From assembly GCF_002307495.1 (NCBI RefSeq), contig NZ_NTMR01000029.1:1-64000 (forward strand): DNA of 64,000 nucleotides, written 5' to 3'. The stretch comes from Pseudomonas abyssi (lineage in GTDB: Bacteria; Pseudomonadota; Gammaproteobacteria; Pseudomonadales; Pseudomonadaceae). This document shows positions 19,991 to 29,730 of this stretch, piece by piece; the first letter of the stretch is position 1, and every line of letters starts with the position of its first letter. Made by a program: the position numbers and the translations under genes. The notes below the pieces were generated by a model. That model did not search any database. It had not been told where the DNA came from and was given only the letters and a program-made list of their open reading frames with translations.

Positions 19991-21796
19991 ATGAAGAACG
20001 CCCTGCTCCTGCTACCCGGCCTGCTCGCCTGCGCCGTTGCCCAGGCCAACGATGCACTGAATCTGCCTGAGACCCTGATCACCGCCTCACGCCAGGTTGA
20101 AGAGCGCAGCGCCTCCAGCGCCGCCAGCACCGTCTTTACTCGGGATGATATCGACCGCCTGCAGCCCTACAGCGTTGCCGACCTTCTGCGCCGTGTTCCG
20201 GGCCTGTCGATTACCACCAATGGCGGCCTCGGTAGCTTGACCGGCATTTCCCTGCGCGGCACCAGCGTCACTCAGACCCTGGTACTGGTTGACGGCCAAC
20301 GTATCGCCAGTGCCAGCGCCGGCCAGCCCAGCCTGGAGTTCATCAACGTAGACCAGATTGAGCGTGTTGAAGTCATCCGCGGCCCGCGCTCCGCCATCTA
20401 CGGCTCCGACGCCATTGGCGGCGTGGTTCAGATTTTCACTCGCCAAGGCAGCCAGGGCCTGGAGGCGCGGGTCAAACTTGGTGTTGGCAGCAATCAGACC
20501 TTCACTCGTGACCTGGCCCTGTCGGGCGGCAACGGCCAGACCCGTTTTGCGCTGGGCGCCAGCCTGAACGAAACCGACGGCATCAACCGCACCACTAACA
20601 GCGTGGGCGGTGATCGCGACGACGACGGCTATCGCAACCGGGCTTTCAACGCGAGCCTGACGCACAACTTTACTGATGACCTGGAAGCTGGCGTGCGCCT
20701 GCTGGAGCAAACTGGTAACACCGAGTACGACCTGATGGGCGACCCGGAAGACGACTTCAGCCTCAGCACTGCTGCCGCGCACCTTCAATGGCAGGTTAAC
20801 AACCTCTGGCGCACTCGTCTGGAAGTAGGCCACTCAGAAGATCGCCGCGACACCCTGTCCAGCACCTTCCCGTCCTCCTACGACACCTACCGCGACTCCG
20901 CCAGCTGGCTGAACAATCTGAGCTTCAGCGACGCCCACAACCTGCAGCTGGGGCTGGACTGGTACGAGGACCGCCTGAGCTCCACCGCGGGCTTCGACAA
21001 CGACGAGCGATACAACCAGGCTGCCTTTGCCCAGTATCGCTTCAGCGGAGAGCAAATCAGTGCAGAGCTGGGCATGCGCCATGACGACAACGAACAGTTC
21101 GGCAGCGAGAACACCTTCAACGGTGCGCTGATTTTTGCCCTCAGCGACAACCAGCAAGTGGTCGCCTCCTACAGCGAAGGCTTCCGCGCCCCGACTTTCA
21201 ACGACCTGTATAACGCCTTCGGAGCCAATCCAAACCTGCGCCCTGAACAGTCGAAAAGCTACGAGCTGCAGTGGCGCGGACGCTTTGCCGAGACTGTGTT
21301 CGAAGCCTCTGCCTACCGGATGGACATCGAAGACCTGATCACCCTGGATGCCACGTGGACTCCGCAGAACATCAGCGAAGTGCGTATCAACGGTCTGGAG
21401 CTGACTGCCGAACGCGACATTCTTGGCTGGTACACCGTAGCTTCTGCAACCTGGCTCGACCCGCGTGACCGCGCGACCGGCAATCAGCTGCCGCGGCGCC
21501 CCAAGCGCCTGCTGAGCATCGACACTGATCGCCAGTTCGGCGACTTTGGCGTCGGCTTCAGCGTTGTGGCCAACAGCACTCGCTACAACGACGCGGCCAA
21601 CACCCAGGAGCTGGCCGGTTTCGGCACCCTGGAGGCTCGCGCTAACTGGCTAATGAGCGACACTACGCGCTGGGACCTGGCAGTCAGCAACGTACTGGAG
21701 AAAGAGTACGCGCTGTCCAACGACTTTGCCGGCAACCCCTACCGGAACGAGGAGCTGAATGCTCGTCTATCGCTGACCTGGACACCCCAACTCTAA
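19991..21796 (+). CDS. btuB: TonB-dependent vitamin B12 receptor
   Basis: Outer-membrane receptor of 601 residues for cobalamin uptake. It has a signal peptide (MKNALLLLPGLLACAVAQA), a TonB-box-like ETLITAS soon after the mature start, a plug domain (DDIDRLQPYSVADLLRRVPG ... RGPRSAIYGSDAIGGVV), and a 22-strand barrel ending in an aromatic-poor but typical LSLTWTPQL. The ATG at 19991 gives a normal signal peptide. The B12 riboswitch upstream fixes the substrate class. The window also encodes BtuF (31210-32019) and a TonB system that could energise it. Confidence 0.94.
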   Translation: MKNALLLLPGLLACAVAQANDALNLPETLITASRQVEERSASSAASTVFTRDDIDRLQPYSVADLLRRVPGLSITTNGGLGSLTGISLRGTSVTQTLVLVDGQRIASASAGQPSLEFINVDQIERVEVIRGPRSAIYGSDAIGGVVQIFTRQGSQGLEARVKLGVGSNQTFTRDLALSGGNGQTRFALGASLNETDGINRTTNSVGGDRDDDGYRNRAFNASLTHNFTDDLEAGVRLLEQTGNTEYDLMGDPEDDFSLSTAAAHLQWQVNNLWRTRLEVGHSEDRRDTLSSTFPSSYDTYRDSASWLNNLSFSDAHNLQLGLDWYEDRLSSTAGFDNDERYNQAAFAQYRFSGEQISAELGMRHDDNEQFGSENTFNGALIFALSDNQQVVASYSEGFRAPTFNDLYNAFGANPNLRPEQSKSYELQWRGRFAETVFEASAYRMDIEDLITLDATWTPQNISEVRINGLELTAERDILGWYTVASATWLDPRDRATGNQLPRRPKRLLSIDTDRQFGDFGVGFSVVANSTRYNDAANTQELAGFGTLEARANWLMSDTTRWDLAVSNVLEKEYALSNDFAGNPYRNEELNARLSLTWTPQL

Positions 21797-21819
21797 GCTA
21801 GGCCCAGCCAGGCAACACC

Positions 21820-21853
21820 AACAAGCCCCGCCATCGAGCGGGGCTTGTTTTTT
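21820..21853 (+). terminator. intrinsic terminator after btuB
   Basis: A perfect 11-base stem (21820-21830 with 21839-21849, AACAAGCCCCG) with an eight-base loop is followed by a T-run. It lies 24 bp after the btuB stop and separates it from the mks operon. Confidence 0.85.
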
Positions 21854-21968
21854 GGCGCCCTGCTTGACGACAACGTGCGCCGTATCCCGCGCCCGTCGCC
21901 CCAACTTGCCGCCCCGCCCCGCTGATCAGGCATAATGCGTCCTTGTCCGAACCGGAATTCGACGCCCT

Positions 21969-23408
21969 ATGTTTTTTACCAACGAGCGACTGCAGTTCTT
22001 CCGCCCGCTCACCAGCAAATACCGCGAACAGATTGTCGAGTGCCTGCGCCTGCTGCACGAGCGGCTGTACAGCGCCCGCGCCGATTACGGCGAATCACTC
22101 AAGCGCGAGCAGGTGCTGGATATCTTCAGCGAAGCGCTGGAACGCGCCCCACTGCTGGAAAGCGACGACGAAGACGCCAGCCGCTTCAAGAGCAACCGCG
22201 AGCAGGCCAGCTGGATTCTCACCAGCCTGATCGAAAACGGCTGGCTGGAACGTCAGGTGGATCAGGCCACCTTCCAGTCGACCTACCCGTTCAGCCGCAT
22301 GGGCCGGCTGTTTGCCCAGTCGCTGGCCGAGGCGCACGGGCACAACACCCGTACCCGCCACCGCAACACCCGCAACACCCTGAACGCGCTGTCGGCCTTT
22401 GCCGAGCACGGCGAGGTGTATGACCTGCTCGATGCCCACGAATACGCCGAGCGGATCATTGCCGACTTCACCGACATCATCGCCGAGCTGGAAGAGCGCA
22501 AGCGCCAGCTGGTACGCGAGGTCGAGGCGCAGCAACTGGTCCAGCAGGCCAGCGATCAGTTCTTCGACTTTATGGAGCGGCGCTTCCAGCCCGATCTGGC
22601 GGTGCGCCTGTCGGCCGACAGCGTCGAAAAACACCGCGAGCGCATTCAGGATGTGATCGCCCGTATTCGCCGCAAGCCACGCGAGTGGAAAGCCGAGGCC
22701 GAGCGCGAGCTGCGCCGCCTGGCGCCGGACTTGCTGGTGGACGAACGCAGCTCGATTCTCTGGCAGTTGCTGGACGGCATCGAAGGCTGCCTGCGCAACG
22801 CCGCCGACATCATGCTGCCAGCCCTTCGCCGCACCCTGCAGAGCTTCACCCAACGGGCCGATATCATCATCCGTCAGCTCAGCTACCTGCACAGCCAGAA
22901 GCACAGCGACATCGTTGGCCTGTGCCGCGAGCTGTCCGCCCTGCCCGCCGAAGAGCAGGCCAAACGTCTGAGCGCCGCGGGCGAGGAAATGGCGGTGGTC
23001 AATCTGGCGCTGGTCGATCCCGGCCAGGTGAAGCTGCGCGAACGCCGCGAACGCCCGCCGGTGCACAGTCTGATGGAAACCCTCGACGCGCCGGAAGACG
23101 ACACCCTGCGCACGCTGGCAGTCAATCAGTTGCTCGACAAGGCCTTCAACGTCAACGCCAGTGGCCTGCGCACCTACCTGCGCGCCGCCCTCGGCAACGG
23201 CAGCCAGCTCAACACCCGCGACCTGCCGGTCAACAGCGCCAACGACCTGCTCGCACTCAGCCATGTGATCGCGCTGGCCAGCGCCGAACACGCCGCCAGC
23301 GGCCTGCGCGTGCGCATCGAGCCCAGCGGCGAGACCATCAGCAACGAAACCTATTTTGATCGCCGTGACGGCTTCATCATCGATCTGGAACATGACGAAC
23401 ATGCGTGA
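21969..23408 (+). CDS. mksF: MksF, kleisin-like subunit of MksBEF condensin
   Basis: A 479-residue, largely helical protein. The gene order F-E-B, the sizes (479/224/1211) and the overlapping starts match the MksBEF (MukBEF-like SMC) complexes of pseudomonads, which compact chromosomes or act on plasmids. The N-terminus (MFFTNERLQFFRPLTSKYREQIVECLRLLHERL) and the winged-helix-like segment ASWILTSLIENGWLERQV fit the MksF/JetA group. A possible promoter with CATAAT at 21931-21936 lies upstream. Assignment rests on operon context and general appearance, not on a search. Confidence 0.85.
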   Translation: MFFTNERLQFFRPLTSKYREQIVECLRLLHERLYSARADYGESLKREQVLDIFSEALERAPLLESDDEDASRFKSNREQASWILTSLIENGWLERQVDQATFQSTYPFSRMGRLFAQSLAEAHGHNTRTRHRNTRNTLNALSAFAEHGEVYDLLDAHEYAERIIADFTDIIAELEERKRQLVREVEAQQLVQQASDQFFDFMERRFQPDLAVRLSADSVEKHRERIQDVIARIRRKPREWKAEAERELRRLAPDLLVDERSSILWQLLDGIEGCLRNAADIMLPALRRTLQSFTQRADIIIRQLSYLHSQKHSDIVGLCRELSALPAEEQAKRLSAAGEEMAVVNLALVDPGQVKLRERRERPPVHSLMETLDAPEDDTLRTLAVNQLLDKAFNVNASGLRTYLRAALGNGSQLNTRDLPVNSANDLLALSHVIALASAEHAASGLRVRIEPSGETISNETYFDRRDGFIIDLEHDEHA

Positions 23409-24066
23409 CGCGCTGGACCACCACCTCAACGAACGCGGCCTGAGTGCCGAGGACTTTTCCGAGCTGATGATCCGCCTGCTCGACCGCGGCGTACTCTGCC
23501 GCGACGAAAGCAACCGCGAGGCCGAGCTCTACGACCGCTACCTGCAGGCCGCCGAGCTGGTCGAAGACTATCTCTCGGTGCTGCGCATCCGCGTACTGCA
23601 CGAGCCGCGCTTCAATCTGGTTCGCGTATTCCCGCCGGGCGCGGAAGTACCCGGTCTGGTCGACGCCGACGACAGCTTCGGCAGCGGCCTGCGCGAGCGC
23701 CTGAACCAGCAGGAAGTGGCGCTGATTCTGGTGCTGCGCGCCGAGTACGACAAGGCCCTGCGCGAAGGTCAGGTCGACGAGTTCGGTCAGGTCATGCTGT
23801 CGCTCGAAGCGCTCAACCTGAGCAGTCGCAACCTGCTCGGCCGTTCACTGCCGGAACAGCAGAGCGAACGCCGCAACCTGCTGCGCCGCCTGCGCCAGCT
23901 GCGGCTGATCCGCAGCCCCAGCGATGCCGAACTGGACAGCGGCGAAGCCTGGCTGACCATCCGCCCGGGCATCATCAGCCTGGTGACCGACAGCGCGCTG
24001 GCCCAGCTCGCCAGCCCCGAGATTGAAAACAGCGAAGACCAGCCGTCCGCCGAGGAGAGCAACTGA
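23392..24066 (+). CDS. mksE: MksE subunit of MksBEF condensin
   Basis: A 224-residue acidic protein of the MukE/MksE type, expected to bind the kleisin MksF. It has a helical body with a likely winged-helix region (RDALDHHLNERGLSAEDFSELMIRLLDRGVL). I chose the ATG at 23392, which overlaps mksF by 17 bases; an ATG at 23401 is equally possible. Its stop overlaps the mksB ATG by one base. Confidence 0.83.
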   Translation: MTNMRDALDHHLNERGLSAEDFSELMIRLLDRGVLCRDESNREAELYDRYLQAAELVEDYLSVLRIRVLHEPRFNLVRVFPPGAEVPGLVDADDSFGSGLRERLNQQEVALILVLRAEYDKALREGQVDEFGQVMLSLEALNLSSRNLLGRSLPEQQSERRNLLRRLRQLRLIRSPSDAELDSGEAWLTIRPGIISLVTDSALAQLASPEIENSEDQPSAEESN

Positions 24067-27000
24067 TGTATCTGAAGCGTTCGATTACCGTCAACTGGGG
24101 CAACCTGCCGGTCGAAGAACTGGAATACGGCCCGGTCAACCTGTTCTCCGGCGGCAACGGCTCCGGCAAGACCACCGCAGCGGATGCCCTGCAGACGCTG
24201 ATGACCGCCGCCCACGACAACCTGTTCAACTACAACCCGGGGCAGGACGAAACCACCCAGCGCGGCCGCGGCGGCAAGCAGGTGCGTACTCTCGCCTCCT
24301 ACGTGCTCGGCTGTGACGACGGCGCCTACGCCCGCCCCTGGGATACCGACGGCTACATCGCCGGGGTGTTCCACCCGACCCGTGGCGAGACCGCCGAACC
24401 CTTTACCGCGGTGATCGGCGTGCGCGCCCACCTGGACGCCGCTGGCAGCAGCCGGCAGGCGCGGCAGGACGAACTGCTGCTGATGATCATCCCCGGCGAG
24501 ATGCTGTCGCAGTCGCACTTTCTGCGCGAGCAGGATGACGGCCGCCACGTGATCGCCGTGACCGAACTGCCAGGCCTGCTGCGCAAGCAGTTCAGCGCCC
24601 AGCAGATCGAAGTCTACGACCGCAAGAGCGCCTACCTGGCCCGCCTGTACGCGGCCCTGCGCGGCCGCCGCGATGCGCTCTCGACCCGCGAAGCCAAGAA
24701 CGCCGCACGCACCTTTGCCAACTTCATGGCCTACAAACCGGTCAAATCCATCGACCAGTTTGTCGCCGAGGAAGTGCTGGAGCCCCGCGAGTTTGGCGAC
24801 ACCATCAAACGCATCCGCGAGCTGCTGCGCACCGTGCATGGCATGGAGCAGGAAGCGGCGCGGGTACGTCAGGCGGTGGAACTGCTGTCGCTGACCACCA
24901 GCCAGACCACTCAATATCTGGACAGCTGGCTGGAGCGCACCGGGCTGGAGTACGCCGCCGCAGCGCAAGCCTGGCAGAACAACCAGCAGGGCTATCTGGC
25001 CGCCAAACAGGAACAGCAGCAGCTCGCCAGCCAGCTCGAAGCGCTGCAGGAAGACCAGCGCCTGACCACCGAACGTCTCGGCCAGGCCCACCACGAACTG
25101 GTGCAACTGGAAGCCCGCCGTCAGGGCATTCCGGCGCTGCAGAACAAGGACCAACTGGAGCAGCGCCAGCGCCAACTGAGCGAGCAGCTGCGCAGCGCCG
25201 TACCCGGCCTGCTGACCCAGGCCCATCAGCGCGACCGCAACCTGGTTGCGCTGCAATCCGCCGGCGCCCTGCTGTCACAACACAGCCTGAGTCAGGCGCT
25301 TCCGCAGCTCGCCAGCCGCGGCTGGCGTGACGCCAGCGCTGCAGTGCTGGCCGCCGAGCGCGAACCGGTCGCCGACCTAAACCAACTGCTGGCCCGCGAC
25401 TGGATCGACCTGACTCCGCTGGACGCCGGCCTGGATGCCATTCGCAGCCAGCAGCGTGCACACAACCAGCTGGCCGAGCGCCTGCGCGAACAGGACAGCG
25501 AAGGCGCCAGCCTGCTGCAGCGCGTCGACCGGCTGGTGCAGGAGCGCAACAGCGCGCTGAACAATTTTGATCGCCAGGTCAGCCAGATTCGCCACCAGAT
25601 CAGCACCCTGCAGAGCAGCCGCGTGACGTATCCGGCGTATGTCGAGGAAGCGCTGCTGGCGATCCGCAAGCAATGCCCGCAGGCCGACCCGCGCGTACTC
25701 TGCGACCACGTCGAGGTGCTCGACCCGGATTGGCAGATGGCGATCGAGGGTTATATCGGCGGCAGCCGCTACGCCATTCTGGTCGAGCCAGAATACGAAG
25801 CTGAAGCCATCCGCATCGTGCGCCAGATGAACAGCCGCGAGCGTAACCGCGCGCGGGTGATTCAGGGCAGCAAGGCCAAGCAGGACGCCGAACGCATCAG
25901 CCTGCCGAACGATTCGATCCTGCAGGTCATGCGCTTCAGCCACCGCGTTGCCGAGTACTACCTGCAAGCCTCCTACGCCACGGTCGCCCGGGTTGCCGAC
26001 GCCGGCGCCCTGCGTCAGACCCGCCGCGGCATCACCCGCGACGGCATGGGCTCGGGCAACTACGCGCTGTTCCGCTGCGATATCGACGACAGTCAGCTGG
26101 TATTTGGTGCCGCAGCCCGCGAGCGCAACCTGCGCGCGCAGGAACAGCGGCTGCATGATCTGGATCTGCAGCAGCATCAACTGCGCCGCGAACTGGAGGG
26201 GCTGCGCGAGCTGGCCCGTCAGCTTGGCCAGATTGCTCCGCTAGACTACGCCGCCCGCGCCAGCGAGCTGCTCGACAGCCAGCGCCAGCTGCGCGAAGTC
26301 GAGCAGCAACTGGAAGCGCTTGATCTGGACGCGCACCACGATCTGGAAGCGGAACAGCAGCGCGTGACCCTGCGCCACCGCGAGCTGGAACTGCACGGCA
26401 AGGAGCTGGACGTGCAACTTGGCCGTCTGCAGGAGAAGCAGGTCAGCATCGGCCAGCGCATTACCCACTTCGCCGACCAGAGCGATGCCCTGCTCGACGC
26501 CCGCGACAAGGCCGAGCAGTACCTGCTGGATGCGGCTGCTCAGGTGCCGGGGCTCGACCCGCAGGCGCGGCTGGAGCAGCTCGACACCATGCTCGAGCAG
26601 CGTGGCGGCCAGTTCGACTTCATTGCCGACGCCCAGGCGCTGACCAGCAGCCTGCACCGTCAGGTGGCCGACCTGCAGCGCGCCATCGAGCATTACAACG
26701 AGCAGGCCCAGCCCGCCGATCAGGTACTCGCCGACACCCCGGCCGAACTGCACAGCCTGGCCTTCTTCCGCCATGTCGGCGCGCTGCATCAACAGCTCGA
26801 CAACCTGCACAACCGCCTGCGCAACAACGTGTTGCTGGCCAAGCAGGAACAGCTCGCGAGCCTGCGCGACAGCTTCAACACGACCTTCGTCAGCGACCTG
26901 TGCCACGAGATTCATCAGGCCATCAACGACGGCCGCCGCACGCTCGAGCAACTGAACAAGGAGCTGGAGCACCACCGCTTCGGTGCCGACCGCGAGCGCT

Positions 27001-27701
27001 TCCAGTTCGACTGGGACTGGCTGCCCGAGTACAAGGCCTACTGGGAGTTCTTCCGCGAGCTGATCCAGATGCCGAACCTGGGCGACGGCACCAGTCTGTT
27101 CGACGATACCCTGTCCGAGCGTTCGGCCGCGGTCCGCGATCAGCTGCTGGCATTGTTGCTCGATGGCGACGAACAGCAGGCCCTGCGCGAACTGGAGCGC
27201 ATCAGCGACTACCGTCGCTACCGCCGCTACGACATCCTCAAGCACCCGGAAGGCAAGTCGCCGATCCGCCTGAGCGAATACGGCACCGGCTCCGGCGGCC
27301 AGCTGGAAACCCCGGCCTATATCATCCGCGCCGCCGCCGTGACCAGCGCTTTCCGCTTCAACGAGGGCGACAGCCACCTGCGCATGGTGATCGTCGACGA
27401 AGCCTTCATGCACATGGATGAGATCCGTTCGCGTGAAGTCATCGCCTACCTGACCGAAACCCTCGGCCTGCAGCTGATCTTCATCATGCCGACCAGCAAG
27501 GCCGGCCCCTTCCTGGAACTGGTCAGCAACCAGTTCGTGTTCAGCAAGGTGCCCAGCAGCCAGCCGGTCGGCGAGCTGAACACCCGCGTGCTGCTCGACC
27601 GTCAGCAGCTCAACCGCGAGCGCGTGGCCGAGCTGTGGGCCCAGCACCGTCGGGTGATTCGTCAGCAGGGTGCGCTGGAGTTTATGGAAGACGTGATCTG
27701 A
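24066..27701 (+). CDS. mksB: MksB, SMC-like ATPase of MksBEF condensin
   Basis: A 1211-residue SMC/MukB-type ATPase. Walker A is FSGGNGSGKTT (about residues 27-37). Two long coiled-coil arms (about 240-480 and 690-950, rich in Gln/Glu/Leu) flank a hinge-like domain (about 520-690). The C-terminal head has the signature GTGSGGQ (about 1073) and the Walker B MVIVDEAFMHMDE (about 1107), so both halves of the ATPase site are intact. No mksG/jetD TOPRIM nuclease gene follows; the next gene is a T6SS effector. This makes a chromosome-structuring role more likely than Wadjet-type plasmid cleavage. Confidence 0.9.
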   Translation: MYLKRSITVNWGNLPVEELEYGPVNLFSGGNGSGKTTAADALQTLMTAAHDNLFNYNPGQDETTQRGRGGKQVRTLASYVLGCDDGAYARPWDTDGYIAGVFHPTRGETAEPFTAVIGVRAHLDAAGSSRQARQDELLLMIIPGEMLSQSHFLREQDDGRHVIAVTELPGLLRKQFSAQQIEVYDRKSAYLARLYAALRGRRDALSTREAKNAARTFANFMAYKPVKSIDQFVAEEVLEPREFGDTIKRIRELLRTVHGMEQEAARVRQAVELLSLTTSQTTQYLDSWLERTGLEYAAAAQAWQNNQQGYLAAKQEQQQLASQLEALQEDQRLTTERLGQAHHELVQLEARRQGIPALQNKDQLEQRQRQLSEQLRSAVPGLLTQAHQRDRNLVALQSAGALLSQHSLSQALPQLASRGWRDASAAVLAAEREPVADLNQLLARDWIDLTPLDAGLDAIRSQQRAHNQLAERLREQDSEGASLLQRVDRLVQERNSALNNFDRQVSQIRHQISTLQSSRVTYPAYVEEALLAIRKQCPQADPRVLCDHVEVLDPDWQMAIEGYIGGSRYAILVEPEYEAEAIRIVRQMNSRERNRARVIQGSKAKQDAERISLPNDSILQVMRFSHRVAEYYLQASYATVARVADAGALRQTRRGITRDGMGSGNYALFRCDIDDSQLVFGAAARERNLRAQEQRLHDLDLQQHQLRRELEGLRELARQLGQIAPLDYAARASELLDSQRQLREVEQQLEALDLDAHHDLEAEQQRVTLRHRELELHGKELDVQLGRLQEKQVSIGQRITHFADQSDALLDARDKAEQYLLDAAAQVPGLDPQARLEQLDTMLEQRGGQFDFIADAQALTSSLHRQVADLQRAIEHYNEQAQPADQVLADTPAELHSLAFFRHVGALHQQLDNLHNRLRNNVLLAKQEQLASLRDSFNTTFVSDLCHEIHQAINDGRRTLEQLNKELEHHRFGADRERFQFDWDWLPEYKAYWEFFRELIQMPNLGDGTSLFDDTLSERSAAVRDQLLALLLDGDEQQALRELERISDYRRYRRYDILKHPEGKSPIRLSEYGTGSGGQLETPAYIIRAAAVTSAFRFNEGDSHLRMVIVDEAFMHMDEIRSREVIAYLTETLGLQLIFIMPTSKAGPFLELVSNQFVFSKVPSSQPVGELNTRVLLDRQQLNRERVAELWAQHRRVIRQQGALEFMEDVI

Positions 27702-27709
27702 CCCGTGCA

Positions 27710-27736
27710 TGCGTTGCCGGCCACCCCGGCAACGCA
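27710..27736 (+). terminator. hairpin after mksB, possible terminator
   Basis: TGCGTTGCCGG (27710-27720) and CCGGCAACGCA (27726-27736) form a perfect 11-base stem with a five-base loop, nine bases after the mksB stop. There is no following T-run, so termination would be inefficient or the hairpin may protect the mRNA 3' end. Confidence 0.45.
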
Positions 27737-27846
27737 TTGCAGCGGCAGATGCCAAACACCGCACATTCACCCCAATAGTCGATTGTCCGACCCGCCGTCG
27801 CCCCGCAGGATGAACTCAAGAACACCTGCAGCCAGAGGGAATTGGC

Positions 27847-29730
27847 ATGTCCGGCAAACCCGCCGCCCGACTCGGCGACCCCACACAATGCCCACAGACC
27901 GGCCACGGCGCCCGCGCCATCGCCAGCGGTGCCCCCAATGTGCTGTTCAATGGCAAACCCGCCGCACGCCTGGGTGACAGCACCACCTGCGGCAGCGCAC
28001 TGGCCGGCCAGGTCATTCCCAATGTGCTGATCAACGGCCGCCCCGCCGCTGTACTCGGCAGCACCGGCAGCCACGGCGACGCCGTCATCGCCGGCTCCGG
28101 CAATATCTTCATCGGCACCACCACCGGCAGCGCCAGCACAGCAGCGCAGGCCGTAGGCGCCTTGGTGCGCACCCTGCAAGCGCTGTTCGGCGCGCCACTG
28201 GCCACCCGCGCCAGCATCGCCAAGGCAGCCCCGCTAGAGCGCGAGGAAGAAGAGGAGGAAGAAGAAACCGAACTGCCGCAAAAACAGCGCATCACCCTGC
28301 GCGTCGGCATGTTCTTCGACGGCACCCTCAACAACCTGCCCAATGCTTCACTCACCGCCCAATGCCGCCGCGAAGACCTGGCCCAACTCGGCCCCGACGG
28401 CCTCGAAGCCGTCACCCGCTTCTGCCAATCCCACGGCTATAACGACAGCAACGGCGATGCGTTCTTCGATCAACGGCCGGATAACAGTTATGGGAATGAG
28501 TTGAGTAATGTGGCGTTGTTGTATGAGCTTTATCAGGACGACTCGCGCCAGAAACTCCCGCCGGAAGCCACCCAGGCAAGCGTTAAGGTCTACATCGAAG
28601 GATCTGGCAGTAAAGCCGGAGAGGAAGACGCCACTATGGGTATGGCGTTTGGGCAGGGCGAGACAGGGGTTGTTGAGCGGGTTGAGCAGAGTCCTGCCAC
28701 GTTGCTACTGATGATTGACAGCCTGATGGACAACAACCCTTCTATCTGCATAGAGAATATCGAGTTCGACATTTTCGGCTTCAGTCGCGGCGCGGCGGCA
28801 GCTCGCCACTTCGCCAACGAAGTGCTGAAAGCCGAAAACGGGATTCTCGCCAAAAACCTAGATGCCCATCCCCTCGCCTTCGGTCCTGACTTCTCTATCA
28901 GCGGAAGTATAAGCACCAACTTTATCGGCCTATTCGATACCGTAGCGGCGATCGGCGACCCTGCGCAAGGGCATCTCAGCGTCGGAGACGACTATAACCC
29001 GGGCGTCAATCTATACCTGCCACCCGGCTGCGCCCGCAAGGTAGTGCACCTGACTGCAGCGGACGAGCACCGGCATAACTTCAGCTTGAACCGGGTAAGT
29101 GCGCCACACGAAGAACTGGTTTTGCCCGGCGTACACTCCAACCTGGGCGGCGGCTACCCAACGCTATCCTATGAGCGGCTGGTAATCGGCAGACCAGTCT
29201 TCTTTCTGAGTAACCACTACCCGCTGGACGGCCCGGCACGCCAGCAATTGACCCGCTCACGTGCCTGGCGGGTCAGGCAGCAAGAGGAAGAGCGCTTTCG
29301 GGCCCGCGGACTACCGGGCGACGGCCGCTTTGAGCGGCACGAAGAAGTCGTCGGACAAAGCCCAAACGCCCGCGTACTGCTGACGCTTTCAATCATCCGC
29401 AGCGTCCGAGGTGAGCTATCCCGCGTATCCCTTAAGGTTATGCACGCCAAAGCATCAATTGCGGCTGTACCGTTTGGCGCATTAAACGAAGCAGATAGGC
29501 GCTTTGCTGTCCCGTCCGACCTTGAACCCATCGCAGACAAGGTGTTTTCTGCATGTATGGCCGGACATAGCCCGATCCTGAGCATTGAGGAAAAGCGCTT
29601 CCTGCACAGCCGCTATATCCACAGCTCGGCCAACTGGGTGCCAGTGAAGGGTTTTATGGCTAACAAGCCGCGGCATGACTTTATTCGCGCCGTCTATCCA
29701 GATGAGCAACAGAACGGATACCCCGCATGA
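27847..29730 (+). CDS. PAAR-DUF2235 fusion, probable type VI phospholipase effector
   Basis: A 627-residue protein built as a T6SS spike-tip effector. Residues 1-95 form a PAAR domain with repeats KPAARLGD, KPAARLGD and RPAAVLGS. A poly-Glu linker follows (about 131-140), then a DUF2235 alpha/beta-hydrolase domain of the Tle phospholipase type. Its nucleophile motif is GFSRG (Ser313), with a likely acid in GLFDTVAAIGDP and the histidine in PGVHSNLGGGYP (His430), so the triad looks intact. It overlaps the next gene by four bases (ATGA), the usual toxin-immunity layout. No other T6SS gene is in the window. G+C falls from 79 of 120 bases (28321-28440) to 61 of 120 (28441-28560) inside the hydrolase domain, suggesting domain exchange. 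Confidence 0.88.
   Translation: MSGKPAARLGDPTQCPQTGHGARAIASGAPNVLFNGKPAARLGDSTTCGSALAGQVIPNVLINGRPAAVLGSTGSHGDAVIAGSGNIFIGTTTGSASTAAQAVGALVRTLQALFGAPLATRASIAKAAPLEREEEEEEEETELPQKQRITLRVGMFFDGTLNNLPNASLTAQCRREDLAQLGPDGLEAVTRFCQSHGYNDSNGDAFFDQRPDNSYGNELSNVALLYELYQDDSRQKLPPEATQASVKVYIEGSGSKAGEEDATMGMAFGQGETGVVERVEQSPATLLLMIDSLMDNNPSICIENIEFDIFGFSRGAAAARHFANEVLKAENGILAKNLDAHPLAFGPDFSISGSISTNFIGLFDTVAAIGDPAQGHLSVGDDYNPGVNLYLPPGCARKVVHLTAADEHRHNFSLNRVSAPHEELVLPGVHSNLGGGYPTLSYERLVIGRPVFFLSNHYPLDGPARQQLTRSRAWRVRQQEEERFRARGLPGDGRFERHEEVVGQSPNARVLLTLSIIRSVRGELSRVSLKVMHAKASIAAVPFGALNEADRRFAVPSDLEPIADKVFSACMAGHSPILSIEEKRFLHSRYIHSSANWVPVKGFMANKPRHDFIRAVYPDEQQNGYPA

Noticed and set aside
24066-27701. Complete Wadjet defence system
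   Set aside because: Only the F, E and B subunits are present; no TOPRIM nuclease gene adjoins them.
22095-27770. Long minus-strand frames opposite mksF and mksB
   Set aside because: Third-position G+C bias keeps frames open in this region; the forward genes carry clear motifs.
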